DNA of 5,141 nt, from the NCBI GenBank assembly GCA_000715685.1, contig KL569416.1:11027-16167 (forward strand). The letters run 5' to 3'. The notes below the pieces were generated by a model. It saw only the letters and a program-made list of their open reading frames with translations, was not told the origin of the DNA and made no database searches. Origin of the DNA: Streptomyces lilacinus (GTDB lineage: Bacteria > Actinomycetota > Actinomycetes > Streptomycetales > Streptomycetaceae). The number at the start of each line of letters is the position of its first letter. Position 1 is the first letter of the stretch. Below are positions 1-5,124 of this stretch, one piece after another. The translations under genes and the position numbers were made by a program.

Positions 1-498
1 GTCCAGGCGGTCGCCGCTGCCATCGGCCCCGACCGGGTGGGCCTGCGCATCTCCCCGGGGGTCACCGTCAACGGCATCGAGGAGGGCGACACCGAGAGCA
101 TCTACCCCGCGCTCATCGAGGCACTGGCGGATGCCGGCCTGGCCTACCTCCACTTCGTGTTCGCCGACCCGGACCAGCCCCTCTTCCGGAACATCCGGGC
201 GTCCTGGCCGGGCACGCTCATCGCCAACCCGGTGCTGGGCTGGGGAGGCCCCCTCCCCGCCGACGGCGGCAAGCGCGCGGGCGAGCGCCTGCTGGACGCG
301 GGAGCCGACCTGATCTCTTTGGGCCGCGCGTTCCTGGCCAACCCCGACCTGGTCGAGCGAATGCGCCTCGGCGCACCGCTCAACGAGGTGCGCGACAAGC
401 ACATGATGTACGTGGGCGGAGAGATGGGGTACACCGACTATCCCGTGCTGGCCACCGTCCAGCGCGAAGCCGAGACGGCCGTGCCCGTCGGACGGTGA
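1..498 (+). CDS. Old Yellow Enzyme-family NADH:flavin oxidoreductase / alkene reductase, C-terminal part (5' end missing)
   Basis: The frame is open from base 1 to a TGA at 496-498 and gives 165 residues; the family is usually about 350-370 residues, so roughly the N-terminal half lies off the contig. It shows the second half of an OYE TIM barrel. GLRISPG (residues 14-20) carries the conserved Arg that contacts FMN. LIANPVLGWGG and the late-barrel motif ISLGRAFLANPDL hold the Gly-Arg phosphate grip of the cofactor. The tail GEMGYTDYPVL is the usual C-terminal signature. Family members are cytosolic FMN enzymes that use NAD(P)H to reduce activated C=C bonds of enones, or nitro compounds; the true substrate cannot be read from this fragment. 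It converges on a small minus-strand gene, with only 15 bases between the two stop codons and no clear terminator. The family call is firm; NemA-type or xenobiotic reductase subtype is not resolved. Confidence 0.93.
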   Translation, partial: VQAVAAAIGPDRVGLRISPGVTVNGIEEGDTESIYPALIEALADAGLAYLHFVFADPDQPLFRNIRASWPGTLIANPVLGWGGPLPADGGKRAGERLLDAGADLISLGRAFLANPDLVERMRLGAPLNEVRDKHMMYVGGEMGYTDYPVLATVQREAETAVPVGR

Positions 499-513
499 CC
501 ACGGCGGGCAGGG

Positions 514-840
514 TCAGCGGAGTTTGGAGCGCGCTCGACCGGGGCGGGACGGGTGACCGGCGCGGCGCCGAGCGCGCTCCGGCAGCGGGGAGACCTCGCG
601 GTCCATCCACGGTCGGGCCCTGTCCCACGCCATGGCGGCCATGGCCACCATGACGGGTGGGGGCAGAGCGGCGCATGCGCGGCGACAGCACTCGTCGGCG
701 CAGTGCAGTGGGGATGCCTTCGCGCCGGGTTCCGGGTATTCCATCGTCTTGGGCGGAAGGTAGGTGCAGCCGCAGATGACGCAGGCAAAGACCGGGCGCA
801 TCTGGCCATGCTGCCCTTCAGCGGCTTCCTGAGCGGTCAT
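514..840 (-). CDS. small cysteine-rich, probable zinc-binding protein of unknown function
   Basis: This 108-residue protein starts at the ATG ending at 840. I chose this start over a longer open frame because AGGAAAGG lies 7 bases upstream and because the ATG overlaps the stop of the preceding gene as ATGA, the usual sign of translational coupling. Cysteines cluster in two groups: CVICGC at residues 20-25, and HCADECCRRAC at 46-56 (Cys 47, 51, 52, 56). Together these could bind one or two metal ions. The middle (PPPVMVAMAAMAW, about 60-72) is short and hydrophobic, and the tail is Arg/Pro-rich and basic, so nucleic-acid contact is conceivable. I do not recognise the family and assign no function. 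Cytosolic, because no signal peptide is seen. Its partner upstream is also a Cys-motif protein, so the two probably act together. Confidence 0.72.
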   Translation of the reverse strand: MTAQEAAEGQHGQMRPVFACVICGCTYLPPKTMEYPEPGAKASPLHCADECCRRACAALPPPVMVAMAAMAWDRARPWMDREVSPLPERARRRAGHPSRPGRARSKLR

Positions 841-1004
841 CCCGACACCTTTCCTGCCCCCGAGCAGTGCGTGCAGGAGGAGACGAAGCTGCGTTGGACG
901 TGCACCTGGTGGCCGTTCTCGTCCAGGTCCACGGTGTGCTGTGTCTTGTCGGTCAAGCCGGTACCGCCGCACGCGTCGCAGTCTCGCTCCTGACCGCCGG
1001 ACAT
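837..1004 (-). CDS. 55-residue DnaJ-zinc-finger-like protein (two CxxCxGxG motifs)
   Basis: Reading the minus strand from the ATG ending at 1004 gives 55 residues and a TGA at 839-837. A strong ribosome binding site (GGAGGGG, 6 bases before the ATG) supports the start, and third codon positions are G/C-rich as in real genes of this genome. The protein is built around CDACGGTG (residues 9-16) and CTHCSGAG (44-51), two copies of the CxxCxGxG motif that in the DnaJ/Hsp40 cysteine-rich region pair to bind one zinc. They are separated by a polar segment containing HTVDLDENGHQV. There is no J domain, so it is not a DnaJ; known uses of isolated motifs include protein or nucleic-acid binding, but nothing here decides. 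Its stop overlaps the next start by ATGA, so the two genes form one operon. It is too short for routine gene callers with a length cut-off. Confidence 0.75.
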   Translation of the reverse strand: MSGGQERDCDACGGTGLTDKTQHTVDLDENGHQVHVQRSFVSSCTHCSGAGKVSG

Positions 1005-1102
1005 TACGCGCCCCTCCGTCCACGCCGTCGTATCGAGGCTAGCGCCCTCGCGGGAATCGGGGGACAGGTTCTCCGACTAGAGACACCATGTTGTGGATGT
1101 AG
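1005..1102 (-). promoter_or_regulatory. upstream region of the small Cys-protein operon, weak promoter candidate
   Basis: The leader of the minus-strand operon must lie here. The ribosome binding site GGAGGGG is just upstream of the ATG at 1004. A TAGCCT hexamer on the minus strand (bases 1041-1036) fits the loose actinomycete -10 pattern TAGNNT and would give a leader of about 24 bases. No good -35 match is seen at the right distance, so the promoter is only a candidate. Nothing else is recognisable here. Confidence 0.2.
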
Positions 1103-1306
1103 CTGCTGTCCTGGGCGTACCCGGCAACCAAGGGGGCGGTATGCGATCCAGGAGGCGGCTCATGCGGCTTTCACGACGCACCAAACCGGCATCCACCCAT
1201 CCCGCCACGACTCCCGGGGTTCCACCAGAACGGCCCGTACTGGACAGACAGCAGCAACGACATCGACTCCGGCCGGCAGTCCTACCAGATCAGCGTGCCC
1301 TGCTAG
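1103..1306 (+). pseudogene. protein-like C-terminal remnant of unknown family, no start codon
   Basis: The plus frame ending at the TAG at 1304-1306 is open back to a TAG at 1100-1102 but contains no convincing start codon or ribosome binding site. Its last 30 residues read like a genuine folded-protein C-terminus: GFHQNGPYWTDSSNDIDSG followed by RQSYQISVPC, with balanced aromatic, polar and Asp/Asn content and a terminal Cys, as in exported actinomycete proteins. The part before it (Pro-rich) looks like noise or an out-of-frame piece. The simplest reading is the tail of a secreted-protein gene whose front was lost or frameshifted. The stop codon coincides with the first base of the IS-end repeat. 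I do not recognise the parent family, and it could be chance. Confidence 0.3.
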
Positions 1307-1368
1307 GGCCTGTTTGATGGGTCGGTGACGAACCGAGACGAGAACTCGTTGGATACCGTCAACAGGCC
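1306..1368. mobile_element. miniature IS-derived element (about 62 bp) with inverted ends
   Basis: Positions 1306-1350 match the right end of the IS5-type element at 5010-5054 in inverted orientation (43 of 45 bases). Only 6-18 bases further on, CCGTCAACAGGCC (1356-1368) is the inverted counterpart of the opening GGCCTGTTTGATGG, allowing one gap. It is closer still to the IS right end GGCCTGTCTGACGG, from which it lacks a single base. The unit thus has a terminal inverted repeat at each side and almost nothing between, like an extreme internal-deletion derivative or MITE. An inner ACGAG-AA-CTCGT stem is also present. I see no clear target-site duplication. It has no coding capacity and could move only with a transposase supplied in trans. 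Confidence 0.6.
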
Positions 1369-1508
1369 GCGTATACACATGCGTTGACCTCGCTTCTGTC
1401 GTCGGGTTGAAGCGCGAACCACCTTGGCAGGGGTTCGCCGCATGCAACAGGGGACGTTCGGCCACGGGCACCGGTCCCCGAGGCTGGGCTCGAGGTAGAG
1501 ACGCGGAG
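1369..1508. other. non-coding spacer with one small hairpin
   Basis: No open frame here shows protein-like composition or a ribosome binding site. The one visible structure is a 7-bp perfect inverted repeat, GCGAACC (1414-1420) and GGTTCGC (1432-1438), with an 11-base loop. It does not fit a tRNA and has no T tract. TTGACC at 1384-1389 resembles a -35 hexamer, but no matching -10 or gene follows. Confidence 0.4.
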
Positions 1509-1551
1509 GGCCCCGCACGGAACCGGGAGGCCGGGGCTCACGTGCGGGGCC
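1509..1551 (-). terminator. hairpin terminator of the minus-strand secreted-protein gene
   Basis: An 11-bp perfect inverted repeat, GGCCCCGCACG (1509-1519) and CGTGCGGGGCC (1541-1551), encloses a 21-base loop. It lies 19 bases beyond the stop codon at 1571, exactly where a terminator is expected. There is no T run, which is common for high-GC actinomycete terminators, and the stem could work in both directions. Confidence 0.65.
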
Positions 1552-1570
1552 GCTCACGGGGTGGGGGCCG

Positions 1571-2836
1571 TCAGACTGCGGTCAGGGTGTACGTACCCGT
1601 TCCGTCCTGCCTGCCGCTGGAGTACTGGCGGATGAGCTCCCCGTCCGCGTACCGGTCGTGGCCCATCATGGAGCCGGTGTACTTGTTCTGAAGACCGATC
1701 TTCGTGCTGCCGGGTACGTCGCGGTAGATGTAGAACCGCTGGAGGTCGTCTTCACCGCAGCCGGCCGTTGTCAGGTAGGCCTGTTCCTGGTTGGCGATGT
1801 TCGCCGGGATGGTCGCGCATCCGCCGTTGCCCCAGTTCCACAGGGACGCCTCGATGACTCCGTTGCGCTCGGTCACGTTGCACAGGCGCCAGTTGTCCAG
1901 GTGGGCGCTGAAGAATGTGGATTCGCGCAGGCGGATGCCGTCGTTGGCCAGGAGCGGTGCGCTCCAGTTCAGGACCTTGCCGGGGACGTCGATCTTGTAG
2001 ACGGCGGGCTGGCAGTCCAGGGCGGCCCGCGTGGCGGGCTTGGCGGCCTGGGTGGCCTTCATGCTCTGGGCGGCCTTGGCGGCCGCTGCGGCGTTGTCGG
2101 CGTCGTGCTTGGCCTGGTCGGCCTTGGCCGAGGGGACGGGACCTGCCGGGTGCTTCGCGGTGGCGGCGGGGGAGCCGCAGTCCAACAGGCCCTGGGCCTT
2201 GGCCATGATGCTGTTGGCGGGGACCTTGTCTTGGCAGCGCACCGCGCCTTCTTCGAGGGTGGTGTAGGTGGTGTAGCTGCCGGTGTCGGGGCCCTCGGTC
2301 CACTTCAGGCCGCCCGCATCCGAGCGGTTGCAGTTGAGGCTGCCGTACGTGCCGGTGACCTTCTTCGTTCCCTCGTACAGGCCGTAGTAGCCGGGCTGGC
2401 GGAAGTTCCACGAGATCGACTGGGAGGTGCTGGATGTGTGGGTGTAGTTGACCTGGACGTTCAGGCCCAGGCTCGCGCCGACGGAGCCGAGGGCCTCGAC
2501 GGCGAAGCTGCCCTGAACAGTGCCGTTGAGACCGACGGAGACCGAGATGGTCTCCGTGGTGTTCGTGTTGACGCTCTGGGTGCCGGTCGAGCCCTCGGTG
2601 ACGTACCAACCCTTGAAGTGCGTGATGGTGGGGGCGACTTCGGTCGTCTTGATGATCGGGTGGCGCTTGCCGAGATCGGCTGCGGTGCAGGTCTGGCCGG
2701 GCTGGACCGCCTGCCCGGCGGCGGGCGCGGCCGGGGTGGCGGCGGCCGGGGTGGCGGCCAGGCCCACGGCGGCCGTCGCGGTGGCTATGAGCGCTCCGAG
2801 CCCTCTGCCCAGGCGGGTTCTTGTGCGGCGCATCAT
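1571..2836 (-). CDS. secreted protein with aerolysin/ETX-like beta region and Cys-containing C-terminal domain
   Basis: A 421-residue protein starting at the first of two adjacent ATGs (2836); GGGGG lies 6 bases upstream, and the open frame further upstream has no such site. Residues 1-33 are a classical signal peptide (basic MMRRTRTR, then an Ala-rich core, cleavage probably near ATPAAA), so it is exported. Residues about 94-160 are Ser/Thr/Gly-rich with alternating polar and hydrophobic residues (ETISVSVGLNGTVQGSFAVE, then VQVNYTHTSSTSQSISWNF). This pattern is reminiscent of the membrane-inserting beta region of aerolysin/ETX-MTX2 pore-forming toxins. Residues about 222-272 are an Ala/Lys-rich, probably helical linker. 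Residues 273-421 form a separate domain with Cys 275, 319, 340 and 360, and a tail (GLQNKYTGSMMGHDRY) that could be beta-trefoil-like, hence possibly sugar-binding. The gene and its export are secure; pore formation is a hypothesis. It is divergent from the nuclease gene and has its own terminator. Confidence 0.88.
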   Translation of the reverse strand: MMRRTRTRLGRGLGALIATATAAVGLAATPAAATPAAPAAGQAVQPGQTCTAADLGKRHPIIKTTEVAPTITHFKGWYVTEGSTGTQSVNTNTTETISVSVGLNGTVQGSFAVEALGSVGASLGLNVQVNYTHTSSTSQSISWNFRQPGYYGLYEGTKKVTGTYGSLNCNRSDAGGLKWTEGPDTGSYTTYTTLEEGAVRCQDKVPANSIMAKAQGLLDCGSPAATAKHPAGPVPSAKADQAKHDADNAAAAAKAAQSMKATQAAKPATRAALDCQPAVYKIDVPGKVLNWSAPLLANDGIRLRESTFFSAHLDNWRLCNVTERNGVIEASLWNWGNGGCATIPANIANQEQAYLTTAGCGEDDLQRFYIYRDVPGSTKIGLQNKYTGSMMGHDRYADGELIRQYSSGRQDGTGTYTLTAV

Positions 2837-3029
2837 TGCTTTCCCCCTGCTGTGCGTGGTCTGTGAGGTGAGTGTGAGTGAAACTAGCGCCGCCAGGAGC
2901 GGCAGGTCTAGACCGCAACTGGCCAAATAGGATCAAGAACTGTCGCGTTCTCGGTTGGCATGAATGGGAGTTGCCCGGTTCCATGCCTTTGGTGCCCGCC
3001 AAGGGGCCACCGACGGAAGGGACCACCTT
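2837..3029. promoter_or_regulatory. divergent promoter region of the two secreted-protein genes
   Basis: This 193-base gap must contain the promoters of both flanking genes. On the plus strand TAGGAT (2928-2933) is a good actinomycete -10 and would leave a leader of about 90 bases before the TTG at 3030, but no clear -35 is seen. On the minus strand TTGATC (2936-2931) and TCTAGA (2912-2907) are 18 bases apart and could be -35 and -10; TAGTTT (2886-2881) is an alternative -10. If these are right, the two promoters overlap. Only weak consensus matches support them. Confidence 0.35.
2905..2914. promoter_or_regulatory. perfect 10-bp palindrome, possible operator
   Basis: GGTCTAGACC is a perfect palindrome in the middle of the divergent intergenic region. 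It overlaps the candidate minus-strand -10 and lies about 13 bases upstream of the candidate plus-strand -10. A dimeric repressor there could control both genes. A 10-bp palindrome can also arise by chance, and no regulator gene is in the window. Confidence 0.3.
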
Positions 3030-4316
3030 TTGAAACACGTCAGACGCGGCATGGCGGCGATAGCCTCGCTCGCCCTCACCGCAGCCCTGCTCGCCGTGGG
3101 CGCCTCCCCGGCCACAGCCGCCCCGACCGCTCCCCAGGGGTACGGAAAGTGCACGGCCGTCCCCGCCGGATCGTATCTGCAAAAGCGTGGTGCGGCCTGG
3201 TCCTGCTCCGGGCCGGACTCTACCGACCGCCGTGTCCCCGCCCGCGCCCTGGCTGCCCCGGACCTTGCCTTCGCCCCCGCCGACGGGGCGAATGCGGTGA
3301 AACTCTGCCTCAAAAAGGGCAGTGAACGCGTCGTCTCCGATCGGCACGCGTACTGCACGCGGATGTTCATCAAAGATGTTCTCCTCAACAAGGAGAACAA
3401 GCCGATCGGCGAGGGCCACATCAGCGTTCTCGCTGTGGGCCTGCTCGACTCCTACGCGGGTAAGTGGACCGAGTTCATCATCGCTGTCCCCGGCGATATG
3501 ACCGGCGAGGTGACCGGCGTGGAGGTGTCCCTGGATTCCACGTGCAGCGGCATGTGCAGCACGGAGGGACCGGCCTGGGGCGGCGGATACGCGACCGTGG
3601 AAAAGGGCGGCGACAACCAGACGGGCACCATCACCTACCTGTCCAGCGTCGCCGCCAAGACGGACATCTCCTACATCAACCTCACCTACACCGTGAGGGC
3701 CGCCGCCGTCGGCGGGGTCGGCGTCCCCGGGTACGACACCGCGATCTACGACGGCCCCCAGGTGCGCTGTGACGCGACGATCGGCGACAAGAGCCCCGTC
3801 CCCGGCTGTATCGTCTTCGCCGGGCACACGCCCAACGTGACGTTCTCCAGGGCGAAATACCGGGGGGCGGCCGTCGCCTACGAGTGGGCGCAGAAGAATC
3901 TCACGGGCCAGTACGGTACCCCCGGCCACCTGCTGTCGCGGTATATCGACCCGCTTGACCCGGAAGCCGAGCGCAGGCGTGCCCTGACCTGTGACCGTGG
4001 GCCGTACAAATTCCCTCATGGCGCCACCGGTATCCTCAACGACTCCTGTGACGAGTACCCCTTCGCCCGGTCCTGGCAGGGCGGGAACCCCGGCGACCAG
4101 TGTGTGGACATCACCCCGCGCCCCGTCGGCGGCGTATGGGACGTCTCGGGCGTCACCGTCGACCGGGCCACAGGCGTAAGCCCGTACAACGCGCCCTGCA
4201 TCCGGGCTCATGTCGACAAGAAGGACAACACCGCCGCGGGCGGCGAGCTGGGGCGGGCGGTGCAGTCCGACCGCATCCTCGACAGTGAGTGGTACGAGGT
4301 CATCATCGTCCCGTAG
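3030..4316 (+). CDS. secreted NucA/NucB-type deoxyribonuclease
   Basis: I start this 428-residue protein at the TTG at 3030 because GGAAGGG lies 8 bases before it and the next residues form a normal signal peptide (MKHVRRGMAAIASLALTA, cleavage near ATA-APT at residue 30). The ATG at 2964 has no ribosome binding site and would bury the signal peptide. Residues about 31-280 are a beta-rich region of unknown role. From about 285 to the end is a NucA/NucB-like DNase domain: NDSCDEYPFARSWQGG (337-352) corresponds to the RDEWPMAMCEEGG motif of Bacillus NucA, and DNTAAGGELG (399-408) to its NRGAGSWVGN segment. The family cuts DNA outside the cell using a metal ion. Twelve cysteines (41, 59, 93, 109, 172, 176, 247, 260, 321, 340, 358, 390), an even number, fit disulfide bonding after export. 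Nutrient scavenging, competition and developmental DNA turnover are all possible. No cytosolic inhibitor gene is adjacent. Confidence 0.9.
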   Translation: MKHVRRGMAAIASLALTAALLAVGASPATAAPTAPQGYGKCTAVPAGSYLQKRGAAWSCSGPDSTDRRVPARALAAPDLAFAPADGANAVKLCLKKGSERVVSDRHAYCTRMFIKDVLLNKENKPIGEGHISVLAVGLLDSYAGKWTEFIIAVPGDMTGEVTGVEVSLDSTCSGMCSTEGPAWGGGYATVEKGGDNQTGTITYLSSVAAKTDISYINLTYTVRAAAVGGVGVPGYDTAIYDGPQVRCDATIGDKSPVPGCIVFAGHTPNVTFSRAKYRGAAVAYEWAQKNLTGQYGTPGHLLSRYIDPLDPEAERRRALTCDRGPYKFPHGATGILNDSCDEYPFARSWQGGNPGDQCVDITPRPVGGVWDVSGVTVDRATGVSPYNAPCIRAHVDKKDNTAAGGELGRAVQSDRILDSEWYEVIIVP

Positions 4317-4323
4317 GAGGCGG

Positions 4324-4355
4324 GTCTGCCTCCCCGGGCAGCCGGGGAGGCAGAC
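4324..4355 (+). terminator. strong hairpin terminator of the nuclease gene
   Basis: A perfect 12-bp stem, GTCTGCCTCCCC (4324-4335) and GGGGAGGCAGAC (4344-4355), has an 8-base loop and begins 7 bases after the stop codon. There is no T run. It sits between the nuclease gene and the IS left end, so it also separates nuclease transcription from the antisense transposase remnant. Confidence 0.85.
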
Positions 4356-4368
4356 CAGGGGCTGGTTA

Positions 4369-4398
4369 GGTTCCGTCTGACGGGTCATGCACGAAGCC
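4369..4398 (+). repeat. left terminal inverted repeat of the IS
   Basis: Read inward it runs GGTTCCGTCTGACGGGTC and then a looser part ending ACGAAGCC. It pairs with the right end at 5026-5054 through the shared 12-base core and overlaps the transposase stop codon at 4385-4387. Confidence 0.65.
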
Positions 4399-5000
4399 AC
4401 AGGCGTATGGTCGCAACGGTCACAGTGCCGTAGAAGACAGAGGCCCGCTTGTCGAACCTCGTGGCAACCGCCCGGTTGATCTTCAACTTTCCGATCAGCC
4501 GCTCCACTTCGTTCCTGCGAACGTAGCGGGCCTTCTCGAAGCTGGCGGGCCGGCCGCCTCGGCTTCCACGGCGCAAGCGATTGGCCTGCTGATTCCTCGG
4601 CTCAGGGATGGTGTGCTTGATCTGACGGCGCTGCAGGTAGCGGCGGTTGCGCCGAGAGCAATAGGCACGATCGCCGCTGAGGCGGTCCGGGCAGGTGCGC
4701 GGGTGCCCGCCCATCGGCCGCGGGACGCGGATGCGCTCCAGGACCGGAATCATCTGAGGCGCGTCGCCCCATTGTCCGGGTGTGATCAGAACGCCGACCA
4801 GCGGAGATGCCTGTCGTATATCGTCTGCCACTTACCAAACCGGGATGGCAGATCGCGCCACGGGATACCGGTCCGCCACCGGAACAGAATCCCGTTGATC
4901 ACCCTGCGGTGACACTTCCAAGCCCGCCCCGCCCAACGTTTCCTGGCAAGTACGGCTTCAGCCTGCCCCACTCCGCGTCACTGAGATCTCCCCGTCCCAC
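4385..5000 (-). pseudogene. IS5-family DDE transposase, frameshifted and internally deleted
   Basis: Transposase pieces lie in three successive frames. From a probable GTG at 5000 the first reads GDLSDAEWGRLKPYLPGN, a typical N-terminus. Near 4917-4930, where CTTGG stands in place of an expected CGTTGG, one base is missing and the protein continues in a second frame: WKCHRRVINGILF, then RTGIPWRDLPSRFGKWQTIY to RWSA. At about 4788-4796 the frame changes again to VLITPGQWGDAPQMIPVLERI, SGDRAYCSRRNRRYLQRRQI, NEVERLIGKLKINRAVATRF and the end LWLRA. In relatives RWSA and LITPGQWGD are separated by several tens of residues (I estimate 70-90) that contain the first catalytic Asp (DST motif). Thus the second Asp (SGDRAY) and the Glu (NEVERLIGKLK) remain but the first Asp is gone. 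No functional enzyme is expected. Confidence 0.85.
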
Positions 5001-5009
5001 ATGCCTGGG

Positions 5010-5054
5010 AACGAGTTCTCGTCTCGGTTCGTCACCGACCCGTCAGACAGGCCC
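5010..5054 (-). repeat. right end of the IS, 45-bp repeat shared in inverted orientation with 1306-1350
   Basis: The reverse complement of these 45 bases matches 1306-1350 at 43 positions; the two differences are both transitions (GTCAGAC here, ATCAAAC in the complement of the other copy). The part 5026-5054 is the right terminal inverted repeat of the IS; 5010-5025 is subterminal sequence upstream of the transposase start. Confidence 0.85.
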
Positions 5055-5124
5055 CAGCGGTCGGTCAGGGCCCTGGGGAGGAGGCAGCAGCCGCAGCGCC
5101 CGCAGTGCCACCGCGAGATCGGCG
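5055..5124 (-). other. flanking sequence with an open minus frame, possibly the tail of an interrupted gene
   Basis: From the contig edge the minus strand reads ADLAVALRALRLLPPPQGPD and runs into the IS end, which supplies a TGA at 5045-5043. The Leu/Ala-rich composition could be the end of a gene cut by the IS insertion, but about 25 residues are too few to identify anything, and an open stretch this short is expected by chance at this GC content. Confidence 0.2.

Larger units (their letters stand above)
4369..5054 (-). mobile_element. degenerate IS5-family insertion sequence with both terminal repeats
   Basis: The element is bounded by imperfect inverted repeats of about 29-30 bases. The left end (4369-4398, read inward) and the right end (5054-5026, read inward on the minus strand) share the 12-base core GTCTGACGGGTC (4375-4386 and 5037-5048), followed by ACGAA and CC. 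The transposase stop lies inside the left repeat, as usual for this group. The length of about 686 bp is short for a single-frame IS5-type element, which agrees with the internal deletion in its gene. The outermost bases are uncertain by a few positions, and I see no target duplication. With a broken transposase it can move only in trans. Confidence 0.75.

Noticed and set aside
841..1023. N-terminal extension of the 108-residue Cys protein to 169 residues
   Set aside because: The extension is Arg-rich shadow of the 55-residue gene; the internal ATG at 840 has a good ribosome binding site and an ATGA overlap.
1093..1328. Plus-strand open frames (74 and 153 codons) in the gap before the IS end
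   Set aside because: Arg/Pro-rich, no ribosome binding site and no motif; the only protein-like signal there is the third frame ending at 1306.
1414..1438. Possible tRNA fragment or attachment site because of GGTTCGC
   Set aside because: It forms only a simple 7-bp hairpin; no acceptor stem, anticodon arm or repeated copy is present in the window.
1658..2866. 402-codon plus-strand open frame opposite the secreted beta-rich protein
   Set aside because: Gly/Val-rich low-complexity translation mirrors the Ala-rich real gene; there is no signal, motif or ribosome binding site.
2837..2926. 30-residue N-terminal extension of the secreted beta-rich protein
   Set aside because: It would place the signal peptide inside the protein and lacks a ribosome binding site, while GGGGG precedes the ATG pair at 2836.
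1752..4400. 882-codon open frame on the minus strand spanning the toxin-like gene and the antisense of the nuclease gene
   Set aside because: It crosses the divergent promoter region and overlaps both well-supported genes in other frames; its composition is the Arg/Gly/Pro-rich shadow typical of high-GC DNA, and it has no ribosome binding site or domain.
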